Positions 1-8,233 of a stretch of 48,469 nucleotides of DNA are shown here, piece after piece. Position 1 is the first letter of the stretch; each line of letters opens with the position of its first letter. The stretch is from Legionella waltersii (GTDB lineage: Bacteria > Pseudomonadota > Gammaproteobacteria > Legionellales > Legionellaceae). The notes under the pieces are model-generated. The model saw only the letters and a program-made list of their open reading frames with translations, did no database searches and had not been told where the DNA came from. The position numbers and the translations under genes are program-made. The DNA is taken from assembly GCF_001468085.1 (NCBI RefSeq), contig NZ_LNZB01000011.1:1-48469 (forward strand), given 5' to 3'.

Positions 1-90
1 AGCTGAGTTCGGCATGAGCTTGATCGAAAATCAGATAAATTTTACTCCAAATATCAATTAGATGTTGGGAGTTATTTAGAAGTCCTGTGA
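1..90. other. Window edge, intergenic, carries a dispersed 17-mer
   Basis: This stretch lies downstream of the minus-strand gene that ends at 91. I see no gene in it. Positions 71-87 hold a 17-base word (GTTATTTAGAAGTCCTG) that recurs identically, in the same orientation, at 38638-38654 in another intergenic space. This suggests the edge of a dispersed intergenic repeat. The window cuts the region, so its full extent is unknown. Confidence 0.5.
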
Positions 91-1386
91 TTATTTCAAA
101 GCGATTACAGGGTTTTTATCTGGGTATTTGCTAACTCCTTTAGGAAATCCTGTGGTTAGTCCAGGAATTTCAATTTTCTCAACGTCCCAATTCTTGTTTT
201 GCATTTCGCCAGCCACCCAAAAACCGACTGTATTGGATAACATTTCGCGTGGGTCCAGCAAAGAGTACTTTAATCGTATCAAAAAATCGCCAATATCTGA
301 GGATTTGGTATACCCATAGTCTCCTGGAATAGCTGGGCGACCTGGTAGGTAGATTGTATTGATTTGTGTAAATACGGATTGAGCTATTTTGCTGCGGTTA
401 TAAATACTACCCCAGACAGCATAGGCGTAATATTGGTAGGCTGAATCAGCAAGTGGATCTTTGCCTACTTCTGGAAGAACCTGGGCATAGGGAGCGATGA
501 TCACTCTATCGGATGGAATTTGGCTGTTTGATAAAGCATTCACGAAAGGAACCATCCAGTTCGTTCCTGCAGTTAATCCCGCAGAAACATTGCCACCTGC
601 TACGTTGCGTACAATGACCATTGCTTTTGACCAGTCTAGGTTGAGATTGGCAACTCCATCATGAATCTCGCTCATGCTGTTGATGGCCGTGAGCATAAAG
701 GTAGCAACCATCACTGAATTATAAGGAATTGGAAACTCTTTATTACCGTTTAAGAAGTTCTGTTGCAGAGCGCTTAAGTCAAATGGAGCGCCATTGAGTA
801 CGGTAACGATGTAGTTGCCCGACATAGAGGTTGCGTAATCGACCATGGCTCGTATTTGCTCTTTATGAGGTTGCCAAGATTTAATATTGGCACGATCAAG
901 CCAATTATTTTCGGTGAGAGCATTGAGCGCTTTTACTTGTTTGATGTCTTCCAACAAGCCAACCATAGCTGGTTTCCATGAAGGATCACCATTTTCTTTG
1001 ATTTTTGCTAAGTAGGACAAGGCCGGTCCTATATGTGAAATGGCCGTCATCTCAAAGAAACCACTGGAGCGATTGGTTCTTAATAATTTTGAATACAACA
1101 GTTTTTTATGACTGTCATAAATGTATATTGAAGAGTCCAAAAACAGGATTAGAGGGCCATCGTATATATTCTCTCCTTGTTTAGATTTTTCAGATTGAAT
1201 GAGGTAATCCGAAATGGTTGATTTTCCTTTTGGGAAATCAGGCTCGCCTTTTCCGGTAAAGTCAAAATAGAGTTCCATGAAGGGGGTTGGGGTTGTGTAA
1301 GGTTCTGTGCTATCCGCATACAAGGACTTCATGTTAAATAATAAGAGACAAAGAATGATTTTGACTATCATTAGATTTTTACTCAT
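91..1386 (-). CDS. Unrecognised exported protein, 431 aa
   Basis: I do not recognise this family. The N terminus is a typical Sec signal peptide: a basic start, a hydrophobic stretch at about residues 5-20, and a probable cleavage near LYA-D at about 25. The mature part of roughly 405 residues has no transmembrane helix, few cysteines and no obvious catalytic motif. It reads as a globular periplasmic or secreted protein. The ATG at 1386 is preceded by AAAGGG at a good distance, which supports the start. It is divergent from the EAR-propeller gene at 1486 across a 99-bp gap, so the two may share a control region. Being real is near certain; the function is unknown. Confidence 0.85.
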   Translation of the reverse strand: MSKNLMIVKIILCLLLFNMKSLYADSTEPYTTPTPFMELYFDFTGKGEPDFPKGKSTISDYLIQSEKSKQGENIYDGPLILFLDSSIYIYDSHKKLLYSKLLRTNRSSGFFEMTAISHIGPALSYLAKIKENGDPSWKPAMVGLLEDIKQVKALNALTENNWLDRANIKSWQPHKEQIRAMVDYATSMSGNYIVTVLNGAPFDLSALQQNFLNGNKEFPIPYNSVMVATFMLTAINSMSEIHDGVANLNLDWSKAMVIVRNVAGGNVSAGLTAGTNWMVPFVNALSNSQIPSDRVIIAPYAQVLPEVGKDPLADSAYQYYAYAVWGSIYNRSKIAQSVFTQINTIYLPGRPAIPGDYGYTKSSDIGDFLIRLKYSLLDPREMLSNTVGFWVAGEMQNKNWDVEKIEIPGLTTGFPKGVSKYPDKNPVIALK

Positions 1387-1485
1387 GAAATCCCTTTAAG
1401 ATATTGATTTAAGTGTATTAATTATGATGAGATTGGCGTTTTTGGTCAATCTCATTCGTACAAGAAAACTAATGGATAATTCACA

Positions 1486-2646
1486 ATGAACTCTACCAAA
1501 CTCCTGATGGTGTTTATACTATTGAATTTTTTTAAAGAACTAGTTGCTGGACAATTGTTACAGCCTGTAGAGTATCTGAATACTACTGGAGCGCGAGAAG
1601 TTACTCCATTTACTTTGAATAATGAACATTATTTGGCTGTTGCACAATTGGCTAAGGATATACCTAATACGGCACCTAGTATGGTGGGTGGGGATGCAGA
1701 TGTTGATGTAGTGATATTTAAAAGGGAAAATGGAGCGTTTGTTGAACATCAGCGTATACCGAGTCATGGGAATGAAGGAGCTCGTTTTTTTTCAATCGGA
1801 GATCAGTCTTATTTAGCGATAGCCAGTATTCACTCTGGACCTAAGCCTCCTTTTAATTTTAAAACGTATTCGATGATTTATCGCTGGGATGGTCGCTATT
1901 TTTACCCGATTCAACAAATATACACCTATGCAGCTAAACAAGCCTATTCTTTTTCCATCGGTAAACGGCATTTTTTAGCGTTGGCAAATGGAGTTCTTCC
2001 ACCCAATGAAACAAAGCCCACTGATGAAACCAATTCAAAGATATATGAATGGGACGGTCAGAAATTTGTGCTTTTTCAAACAATCTCTTCGTCGTGGGGA
2101 TATTCTTTTAAAGCATTTCAGATTGATGATGCCTTTTTTTTGGCATTTGCAGATAACTTAAATAAATCCACTTTATATCGCTGGGAAGGAAATCAATTTA
2201 AGAGTTATCAGGATTTTCTCGGGGGAGGTGGGCGAGCATTTGAGTTCTTCACGATTCAAAATGAACATTACCTCGCTTTTGCTAATCTGTTAACAGACTC
2301 AGTTCTTTATAAATGGGATGGGAAGCAATTTCAGAAAGAGCAGGTGCTTGAAGGGGCGGGGGGGCGTAATTTCACCCATTTTCAGTACAATAACAAACAC
2401 TATTTGATGCGGATCAATTTCATTACAGGAGGTCGAGAGACGCCTAAAACAAATTTAGAGTCTCCTTTATACCAATGGAATAATGACAAATGGGTTGAGG
2501 TTGATACTATTCCAACTTTTGGTGGGGTAAGCGCGCATGTATTTAAAATGGATAATTCACTGTTTCTGGCGGTGGCGAATAGTCTGAGCAAAGACAGTCG
2601 TTTTAAGGTTAATTCTGTTATTTATAAGGTACTGGACAGGCAATAG
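1486..2646 (+). CDS. Exported EAR/EPTP-repeat beta-propeller protein
   Basis: A 386-aa protein with a short N-terminal signal sequence (residues 1-22). It holds seven copies of a motif of the form F-x-I-x3-x-[HY]-[FY]-L-A-[FVL]-A, beginning near residues 39, 99, 153, 207, 250, 295 and 349. Between copies lie strands of the type IYxWDGxxFxxxQ. This is the EAR (epilepsy-associated, EPTP) repeat known from vertebrate LGI1 and GPR98, where seven repeats make a seven-bladed propeller used for protein binding. The repeat count here matches a full propeller. The fifth blade is the most degenerate (LMRIN). I infer an extracellular or periplasmic binding role. Its divergent neighbour at 91-1386 is also exported. 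Ligand and function are unknown. Confidence 0.85.
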   Translation: MNSTKLLMVFILLNFFKELVAGQLLQPVEYLNTTGAREVTPFTLNNEHYLAVAQLAKDIPNTAPSMVGGDADVDVVIFKRENGAFVEHQRIPSHGNEGARFFSIGDQSYLAIASIHSGPKPPFNFKTYSMIYRWDGRYFYPIQQIYTYAAKQAYSFSIGKRHFLALANGVLPPNETKPTDETNSKIYEWDGQKFVLFQTISSSWGYSFKAFQIDDAFFLAFADNLNKSTLYRWEGNQFKSYQDFLGGGGRAFEFFTIQNEHYLAFANLLTDSVLYKWDGKQFQKEQVLEGAGGRNFTHFQYNNKHYLMRINFITGGRETPKTNLESPLYQWNNDKWVEVDTIPTFGGVSAHVFKMDNSLFLAVANSLSKDSRFKVNSVIYKVLDRQ

Positions 2647-2766
2647 TAGAGAGTAGGCTGGAGTTAACGATTAAAATAGGGATTGTCACTTGTCACTTGT
2701 CGCAGAGTCGTTGTTTTTTGTACAATTAGCCGCGTCATTCTTTGTAACTGTTGAGTGGAGTATGCT

Positions 2767-3375
2767 TTGAATTTAATTGCAGTGCGTTTGGTCTTATTGC
2801 ATTTAATCTTAATTGTGAGCAGTAATGTCTTAGTGCAGTATCCCTTTACGCTGTTTGGATTCCACACCACTTGGGGGGCATTTACCTATCCATTGATTTT
2901 TATTGTCACTGATTTAACAACAAGACTGCTCCATGCAAAAATAGCAAGAAAAATAATTTGTTTAGCATTAATCCCAGGAATGTTGTGCTCGTGGATTATT
3001 TCTTCTTGGATGACACATGGTGAGTTTTTCAGTGTTGATAATGTCTCATTGCGCGTGGCATTTGCAAGTTTGCTGGCTTATGCTCTGGGACAGTTACTTG
3101 ACATTACTGTATTCAATCGATTGCGACGAGTCGCAGCTTGGTGGGTAGCTCCCGGAGCTTCCACCTTATTGGGTAACACCTTAGATACGTTTGTTTTTTT
3201 TGCTGTGGCGTTCTATCACAGTGTCAATCCATTTCTTGCTGATCATTGGCTAGAAATAGCGACCGTGGATTTGTTTTTTAAAATTTTAATAAGCCTGCTT
3301 TCTTTTATTCCTTTGTATGGTTTAATTTTAAGATGGTTCTTATCAAGACAGCATAGGGCTGTGGGTTTTGCTTAG
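2767..3375 (+). CDS. yhhQ: YhhQ-type queuosine precursor transporter
   Basis: This is a VUT-family inner-membrane protein resembling E. coli YhhQ, which imports preQ0/preQ1 for queuosine-tRNA synthesis. The sequence shows about six hydrophobic helices. It carries the family signature GFHTTWGAFTYP-IF-TDL near the N terminus, the ALGQLLDITVFNRLR segment mid-protein, and a WW-APGASTLLGNTLDT segment after it. A longer reading from GTG at 2755 has no Shine-Dalgarno site. The TTG at 2767 has GGAG at 2757-2760, six bases away, so I place the start there (202 aa), with moderate certainty on the exact codon. It lies about 70 bp upstream of tsaB, so two tRNA-modification functions are adjacent. Confidence 0.88.
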   Translation: MNLIAVRLVLLHLILIVSSNVLVQYPFTLFGFHTTWGAFTYPLIFIVTDLTTRLLHAKIARKIICLALIPGMLCSWIISSWMTHGEFFSVDNVSLRVAFASLLAYALGQLLDITVFNRLRRVAAWWVAPGASTLLGNTLDTFVFFAVAFYHSVNPFLADHWLEIATVDLFFKILISLLSFIPLYGLILRWFLSRQHRAVGFA

Positions 3376-3444
3376 CTTGAATTCTACGCAGTTACCTTTG
3401 ATTTTGTGCTAGAATGTTGCTTTTTACAATGAGTTTCATGAATC

Positions 3445-4113
3445 ATGAAATCCTTAGCCATTGATACCTCAACTGAAAAAGCCAGTGTGGCTTTGAAAAT
3501 AGGCAACGAACTTATTTCTGAAGAGCAAGATAACCAAAGAACGCATGCGCAATTCATCTTACCAATGATCGAACGATTATTGGCTCGTGCCGAAATGCCG
3601 AAAAGTCAGTTAGATCGAATTATTTTCGGGTGTGGGCCTGGGAGTTTTACTGGGCTGCGGATTGCGTGTAGTATTGCCAAGGGGCTGGCTTACTCTAATG
3701 ATATAGGGCTAATACCTGTTAGCACATTAGCAAGTATTGCCTGGTCCGTTCGAGAAATAAAACAGGATGATAAACTAGGTGTGTTATCGATCATAGATGC
3801 ACGAATGCAGGAAGTGTATTGGAGCTATTTTCCTACAGGTAGTTATGGCGCTTCCGAAGCTGTTAATCACGTCAGTTGCATTCAAACTGTTGATGAGAAG
3901 CAATTTGTTATTGCAGGAGTAGGGATAGACCTCTATTGGAATGAGTTTTCAGACCACTTGCGAAATAAAGTCATTGAGAAATTGACTGTTTTTCCTCAAG
4001 CGACATCTATGATTAGTTTGGCAGAACATTTATCATTGGAGGAGATTTCCGTAGATAAGGCTCAACCCACATATATCCGAAATCAGGTAACTCAAGGAGC
4101 TTCAGGTGGATAA
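3445..4113 (+). CDS. tsaB: tRNA threonylcarbamoyladenosine protein TsaB
   Basis: A 222-aa ASKHA-fold protein. TsaB is the non-catalytic partner that, with TsaD and TsaE, transfers threonylcarbamoyl from TsaC product to A37 of ANN-decoding tRNAs in the cytoplasm. Visible signatures are the N-terminal LAIDTSTE (residues 4-11) and [11 protein letters not shown] at about 62-72, the most conserved stretch of the family. Length matches the usual 220-230 aa. The stop codon overlaps the start of the small YcaR-like gene, which in turn overlaps kdsB, so all three are probably one transcript. Confidence 0.95.
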   Translation: MKSLAIDTSTEKASVALKIGNELISEEQDNQRTHAQFILPMIERLLARAEMPKSQLDRIIFGCGPGSFTGLRIACSIAKGLAYSNDIGLIPVSTLASIAWSVREIKQDDKLGVLSIIDARMQEVYWSYFPTGSYGASEAVNHVSCIQTVDEKQFVIAGVGIDLYWNEFSDHLRNKVIEKLTVFPQATSMISLAEHLSLEEISVDKAQPTYIRNQVTQGASGG

Positions 4114-4285
4114 AAAATTGGCTGAAATTTTAGTTTGCCCTTTATGTAAGGGAAAATTAATTTTTAAAGAAAAAGAATTGATTTGTAAATTTGATAGACT
4201 TGCCTTTTCGATTAAAGACGATATTCCGGTGATGCTTGAACATGAAGCACGTGTGATTCCTTTAGAAGAAAAAGATAAATTATGA
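4106..4285 (+). CDS. ycaR: Trm112/YcaR-like small zinc-ribbon protein (UPF0434)
   Basis: A 59-aa protein begins at GTG 4106, six bases after AAGGAG at 4094-4099, inside the last codons of tsaB. It ends at TGA 4285, sharing ATGA with kdsB. Translation gives [17 protein letters not shown] near the N terminus and [19 protein letters not shown] in the middle, which is the pattern of YcaR/UPF0434 (bacterial Trm112-like) proteins. Only the first CxxC pair and one later Cys are present, as in other bacterial members. YcaR is commonly next to kdsB, which supports the call. Its biochemical role in bacteria is not settled. Translational coupling in both directions suggests dosage matching with KdsB. 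Confidence 0.93.
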   Translation: MDKKLAEILVCPLCKGKLIFKEKELICKFDRLAFSIKDDIPVMLEHEARVIPLEEKDKL

Positions 4286-5019
4286 GTGCAGATTTCCATA
4301 TCATTATTCCTGCAAGATTTGGCTCAAGTCGGTTTCCTGGTAAGTTGCTTCAGGATCTGAATGGCTTATCTGTATTAGAAAGAGTCTATAAACAGGCCCA
4401 GCTCACCAACCCAAAGTCCATCGCTATTGCAACAGATCATGAATCCATAGCTAATCACGCCAAGGATTTTGGAGCAAAAGTGATGATGACTTCAGCAGAT
4501 CATCCTACAGGCACAGATAGAATTGCAGAGGTTGTTGCCAAAGGGGATTATCAAGCTGATGATCTGATTGTAAATGTTCAGGGCGATGAACCTTTTATTC
4601 GACCTGCTTTAATTCAGCAGGTAGCGGCTAGTTTGCATACCACTAAAGCACCTGTCGCAACATTATGTTGGCCTATTACTGGTTTAGACACTCTCAATAA
4701 TCCAAATGTTGTGAAAGTTGTGCGTACTCAGGATGAGCATGCGCTCTATTTTTCAAGATGCCCAATCCCATTCCATCGAGATGAAAAACAATCATTTGCA
4801 CATGCCTATAAACATATTGGGCTGTATGCCTATCGTGCTGCATTTTTATTGGATTTTGTAAGTTGGTCAAGTTGTGCATTGGAGCAATGTGAGGCTTTGG
4901 AACAATTGCGGGTGTTATGGGCGGGGTTTCCAATAAAGGTAGAAGTTGCTTGTGAAGAACCATTACAAGACATTAATACCTTAGAAGATTTAGAAATTGC
5001 AAAGCAACTTGTTATATAG
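4282..5019 (+). CDS. kdsB: 3-deoxy-manno-octulosonate cytidylyltransferase (CMP-KDO synthetase)
   Basis: A 245-aa cytosolic enzyme that activates KDO with CTP to give CMP-KDO for lipid A-core assembly. The nucleotide-binding motif [14 protein letters not shown] is at residues 8-21, HPTGTDR is at 74-80 and the metal/sugar-binding VQGDEPF is at 99-105. All are intact. Length is normal (about 245-250). The ATG at 4282 lies in an ATGA overlap with the YcaR-like gene, so translation is coupled. The gene is followed directly by a long palindromic repeat element. Confidence 0.97.
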   Translation: MSADFHIIIPARFGSSRFPGKLLQDLNGLSVLERVYKQAQLTNPKSIAIATDHESIANHAKDFGAKVMMTSADHPTGTDRIAEVVAKGDYQADDLIVNVQGDEPFIRPALIQQVAASLHTTKAPVATLCWPITGLDTLNNPNVVKVVRTQDEHALYFSRCPIPFHRDEKQSFAHAYKHIGLYAYRAAFLLDFVSWSSCALEQCEALEQLRVLWAGFPIKVEVACEEPLQDINTLEDLEIAKQLVI

Positions 5020-5041
5020 ATTATCCTGTATTCCTGAGTGG

Positions 5042-5413
5042 TTATCCGCTTCGTCAGGGGCTCGACTCATTTTTTATAAGGGGCATTTATACCAAAGGTC
5101 GGGCGAAGCACCTAATGGCGCTGCCTTAAGCGGTGTTATTAATTTCATCTATACGGCCAGCATCGGTCCGCTTGCTGACGCGCGCGGCTCGGTTCATTCT
5201 TTGCTATCTGAATCAAATCCTAGTCACAGCAGGAAGTAAACCGAGCCGCGCGCGTCAGCAAGCGGATACGGGACTATCCACTTTCACGAATGACACTGCT
5301 TAAGGCAGCGCCATTTGGCGAAGCCCCAGACCTATGCTTACTGACCATCAGAGAAGAGATAAGTTGGAGCACTATAATTAGAGTCGATTCCTCAGCCGTG
5401 AGGGAACGGATAA
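5042..5413. repeat. Nested palindromic intergenic element (MITE-like)
   Basis: About 370 bp between kdsB and the permease folds back on itself in layers. The innermost arms are perfect, 27 bases long, at 5168-5194 and 5239-5265 (CCGCTTGCTGACGCGCGCGG...), around a 44-base loop. A second perfect 15-base pair lies at 5117-5131 and 5298-5312 (GGCGCTGCCTTAAGC). The outermost ends, TTATCCGCT at 5042 and ACGGATAA at 5406-5413, are degenerate versions of the perfect ends of the element at 14142-14625. Small open frames inside are by-products of the palindrome. No transposase is present. It could act as a bidirectional terminator or a processed hairpin. Membership of a mobile non-autonomous family is inferred. 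Confidence 0.85.
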
Positions 5414-5451
5414 GGAACCAGCTATTTCAACTTAACTTTCTCTAAAAGCAC

Positions 5452-6876
5452 TCATTCAGCCTTTGCTTTTAGGCTGTTTTTATTTGAAGTATAAATTTTT
5501 CGCAAATAGATAATAAAAGCGGGAATTAACATTAAAACAATGCCTAAGGAAAAGACCAGTTGGAAGACTCTAGGGCTACCAAGATTGATGCTATCAACAG
5601 GTGGAATGAATCCAACGGTTAAAGTGACTGCACAACCAATTAACCCAAGAATACAGGTTAATCGATATCCAAATTTCCCTCCAGGAATTGCAAATGGCCT
5701 ATGTACATCTTTGAATTTGGTCTTAAGTACCCAAGCTGCAATAAACATCATGACATACATCATCATGTATAATTCTGTGCTCAGAGCAGTAAATAGCCAG
5801 TAAATTGCATTAACGCTAGGGAATAAAAGGAAGCCACTGCATAATAGGGTGACGACAATGGCTTGCAAAATTAAAATACGTGAAGCGATTCCTTTCTGAT
5901 TCACGTGACAAAGTGAGGCAGGAAGAAAGTTATTCTTAGCTGCCATCAGTAAACCTTTAGCAGGTGAGATTATCCAGTTGATCATGCTTCCCAATGAGCC
6001 AAGAAGTAATAAAAATACGAGTAAAGGCAACATCCAGCTTAAATTATAAGCATGGAGGAAATTATCAAAGGCTCTCATAACACCGTCTACGAGGCTTATC
6101 TTTTCTTTTGGAAGGATAAAAGCAATGGCTAGTGAGCCAAAAATCATGGTGAATAAAATAAGCAATACCGATAAAAACATGGCTTTGGGAAAATTACTTT
6201 GAGGGTTATTGACATTTCTAACATGGACTGCAGCAAGCTCCATCCCTAAAAAGGATGTCATGATGGCAGTTAAAGATACCCATGATTGGCTATCCTTCCA
6301 TTGTGGAAGCAGATGTGACCAACTCATGTCAATGGCCAGTGGGTGCCCATTAAATATCCAGATGAATGACAGTAAGATAATAAACCCCATGGGGATTATC
6401 ATGCCAATCACCGCGCAAAATCCTGCAAAAGCAGCAGAAGCTCTCAAACCAGAAAGCCCTATTAGAGTGAGCGACCAAAAAATAGTTAGAATTACCGAGA
6501 TAAGGTAATACTTATTTTGAGAAAGCTCAGGATTAATCAGGTATGCAACAGTACCCGCTATAAAAGATAATATCGTTGGGTACCAAACTAAAGTGTTTAT
6601 CCATTGTAGCCAAATAGTAAAAAAAGCCACATTCTCGCCAAAAGCATGCTTAACCCAGCTGTAAATGCCACCTTCTTCATCGGCCCATGTTGAAGACAGC
6701 TCTGCTGCAATTAATGCGACGGGTATTAAAAAAATAATGGCTGAGAAGATAAAGAAGAATATTAACGTGGATCCAAATAACGCTGTTCCAGGTAGGTTCC
6801 TAATGCTATCAATGGCCCCTGTGATAAGTAAGACTAAGGCAAGTACAGAGATTTTTTCAGCGGACCATGTTTTCAT
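5452..6876 (-). CDS. APC-superfamily amino acid permease/antiporter
   Basis: A 474-aa inner-membrane protein with about 12 hydrophobic helices. The first carries the family pattern LVLLITGAIDSIRNLPG, followed by ELSSTWADEEGGIYSWVKHAFGE, characteristic of the glutamate:GABA antiporter (GadC-like) branch of the APC superfamily. The GMELAAVHVRNVNNP stretch mid-protein is the conserved cytoplasmic region after helix 6 in that branch. Substrate cannot be read from the sequence. No decarboxylase gene lies nearby, so a GadBC-type acid resistance system is not indicated. Legionella rely on amino acids for carbon, and many paralogues of this type are expected. It seems monocistronic. Confidence 0.88.
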   Translation of the reverse strand: MKTWSAEKISVLALVLLITGAIDSIRNLPGTALFGSTLIFFFIFSAIIFLIPVALIAAELSSTWADEEGGIYSWVKHAFGENVAFFTIWLQWINTLVWYPTILSFIAGTVAYLINPELSQNKYYLISVILTIFWSLTLIGLSGLRASAAFAGFCAVIGMIIPMGFIILLSFIWIFNGHPLAIDMSWSHLLPQWKDSQSWVSLTAIMTSFLGMELAAVHVRNVNNPQSNFPKAMFLSVLLILFTMIFGSLAIAFILPKEKISLVDGVMRAFDNFLHAYNLSWMLPLLVFLLLLGSLGSMINWIISPAKGLLMAAKNNFLPASLCHVNQKGIASRILILQAIVVTLLCSGFLLFPSVNAIYWLFTALSTELYMMMYVMMFIAAWVLKTKFKDVHRPFAIPGGKFGYRLTCILGLIGCAVTLTVGFIPPVDSINLGSPRVFQLVFSLGIVLMLIPAFIIYLRKIYTSNKNSLKAKAE

Positions 6877-6941
6877 TCATATCAATTATGTTAAGAAAAA
6901 ACAATATTATAGGGTGAAATAGATAGAAAAGAGAACAGTTT

Positions 6942-7259
6942 TTATTTATTTTTGTACCCATCTTTGCAAGTCGGGGATTTAAGAACAGCCTCTTTTTGTG
7001 TTTGCCACTCTTGCGAGGTGTACAAATGCAAACTAAGAGCATGAAGTCCAATTTTGAACTCATTCGATAGCATTTGGTTTACAAGTCGATGTCTATTGAC
7101 GCGAGTTGAGTCATTAAATGTTGCTGATACAGCAATCACTTTAAAGTGGGTTTCTGCATCTTTGGGAACATGATGAAATTGGGATTCATCTTCTACACTC
7201 AGAAATTCGGGCATTAGTTCTGCTTTTAGTTTTTGCTCAATCCTCTCTTTGCGCGACAT
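6942..7259 (-). CDS. bolA: BolA family protein
   Basis: A 105-aa protein with the BolA class II-KH-like fold. The conserved segment HFKVIAVSATFNDSTRVNRHRLVNQML at about residues 38-64 contains the family R-x-x-R-H/R-x2-V helix, followed by a LHALSLHLYTSQEW stretch. BolA proteins pair with monothiol glutaredoxins in [2Fe-2S] handling and affect morphology and stress responses. The residue E/H pattern (SQFHHVPKDAETHFKV) resembles BolA rather than the shorter IbaG. It lies alone on the minus strand between the permease and the pilin genes. Confidence 0.93.
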   Translation of the reverse strand: MSRKERIEQKLKAELMPEFLSVEDESQFHHVPKDAETHFKVIAVSATFNDSTRVNRHRLVNQMLSNEFKIGLHALSLHLYTSQEWQTQKEAVLKSPTCKDGYKNK

Positions 7260-7493
7260 AATGTATTTCTCATGATATAAGGTGTGAAGTCATTATAACG
7301 ACATGCTGTGGATTTGTCATGGCAATAAAATGTCAAAATGTGACAAAAAACGTCAGTCAATCTTGTTTTTATGAATTCCTAAATGGCTGAACAACACTAT
7401 TTATAAGCTAAAAATTTAAAATAACCCCTGAAAAGACGATTTATAGACCATAAAATCAATTGAGTCATTCATTTAATCGTGTATCCAGGAACT

Positions 7494-7509
7494 TGGCATT
7501 ATGTTTGCA
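7494..7509 (+). promoter_or_regulatory. Sigma-54 (RpoN) promoter of first pilin gene
   Basis: TGGCAT-N5-TTGCA: the GG at 7495-7496 and the GC at 7507-7508 are exactly 12 bases apart, as required for a -24/-12 promoter. The only departure from TGGCAC is the sixth base. The predicted transcript starts about 12 bases after the GC, roughly 24 bases before the pilin ATG at 7544. Sigma-54 control of pilin genes is well established in other gammaproteobacteria. Confidence 0.85.
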
Positions 7510-7543
7510 TGATGTAATCTGTCGGTTAACTTCGGAGAAGACA

Positions 7544-7957
7544 ATGAAACAGAAAGGTTTTACATTAATTGAATTGATGATCGTGGTAGCTATTATCGGT
7601 ATTTTAGCTGCAATAGCTATACCAGCTTATCAAGACTATACCATTAGAGCTCGTGTAACAGAGGGTTTACAATTAGCTGACTCTGCGAAACTAGCTGTAT
7701 CTGAAACAGCCATCACCAACAACGCATTACCTGCAAACCAAGCTGCTACTGGATACGTGTCTCCAGCTGCTACAGCTAACGTGCAAAGTATCGCTGTTGA
7801 CGGAACTGGTAACGGTCAAATAACCATTACTTATACTGCTGCTGCAGGCGGGGGTACCATTGTTATGGCCCCAACTCTCCAAGCTAACGGTGACGTCACT
7901 TGGGATTGTACTGGCGGTACTTTGTTGGATAAATACAGACCAGCTAGTTGCAGATAA
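7544..7957 (+). CDS. pilA: Type IV major pilin, copy 1
   Basis: A 137-aa type IVa prepilin. The leader is MKQKG, cut after Gly5 by PilD, and then Phe is N-methylated. The hydrophobic helix [28 protein letters not shown] carries the essential Glu5 of the mature protein. The C-terminal pair of cysteines (WDC...ASC) would close the disulfide-bonded D-loop. The reading frame extends upstream to 7460, but GGAG at 7534-7537 and the short leader fix the start at ATG 7544. It is followed by its own terminator and by a second pilin gene. It is likely the structural subunit of the pilus for adherence and DNA uptake. Confidence 0.95.
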   Translation: MKQKGFTLIELMIVVAIIGILAAIAIPAYQDYTIRARVTEGLQLADSAKLAVSETAITNNALPANQAATGYVSPAATANVQSIAVDGTGNGQITITYTAAAGGGTIVMAPTLQANGDVTWDCTGGTLLDKYRPASCR

Positions 7958-7975
7958 TAGACGGATAGGCTAAAA

Positions 7976-8002
7976 AAAACCGCCCGGAAGGGCGGTTTTT
8001 AA
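7976..8002 (+). terminator. Rho-independent terminator of first pilin gene
   Basis: A perfect 10-bp stem, AAAACCGCCC / GGGCGGTTTT, surrounds a GGAA tetraloop at 7986-7989 and is followed by a T run. It starts 18 bases after the pilin stop. It should end transcription between the two pilin genes, so they are separate transcription units. Confidence 0.95.
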
Positions 8003-8009
8003 TTTTCAT

Positions 8010-8128
8010 GGCTTACTAAATAGCCCTATCTTTTCGTTAAAGAGATTTTTAATTCAGTCATTTAGTCCATCTAAACTCCCTCATTAACATTGTCTTTTGC
8101 CTCGACCTTGGGTTTTTTTGTAAGTCCT
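8010..8128. repeat. Short inverted-end repeat (family B), copy 1
   Basis: About 119 bp matching the element at 24684-24804 along its length. Shared words include TTCGTTAAA, TTTAGTCC-TCTAAAC, CCCTCATTAA, TGTCTTTTGCCTCGACC and TTGTAAGTCCT at the right end. The left end (GGCTTACTAAA) is a decayed form of the GGACTTACGAA end. It sits between the pilin terminator and the second sigma-54 promoter. No open frame of note is present. It is probably a non-autonomous miniature element. Confidence 0.75.
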
Positions 8129-8184
8129 GATTTTCTCTGGATTTGTTAATGCGTCAAAAAGCCACATGTTCAAGCCTCAAAAGT

Positions 8185-8199
8185 TGGCACATGAATTGC
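8185..8199 (+). promoter_or_regulatory. Sigma-54 (RpoN) promoter of second pilin gene
   Basis: TGGCAC-N5-TTGC is a consensus -24/-12 site with GG at 8186-8187 and GC at 8198-8199, 12 bases apart. The distance to the pilin ATG (36 bases from GC) is almost identical to that of the first pilin promoter (37). Confidence 0.92.
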
Positions 8200-8233
8200 G
8201 TGGATATCATTAGATAGTTCAGTAGGAAATGAT

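Noticed and set aside
4997..5239. 80-codon open frame running out of kdsB into the palindrome
   Set aside because: It overlaps the kdsB end and is built from the inverted repeat; no ribosome site and no family likeness.
5452..6876. Glutamate-dependent acid resistance (GadBC)
   Set aside because: The permease resembles GadC, but no glutamate decarboxylase gene is in the window.
7460..7543. N-terminal extension of the first pilin
   Set aside because: It covers the sigma-54 promoter and would destroy the prepilin leader; ATG 7544 has a good ribosome site.
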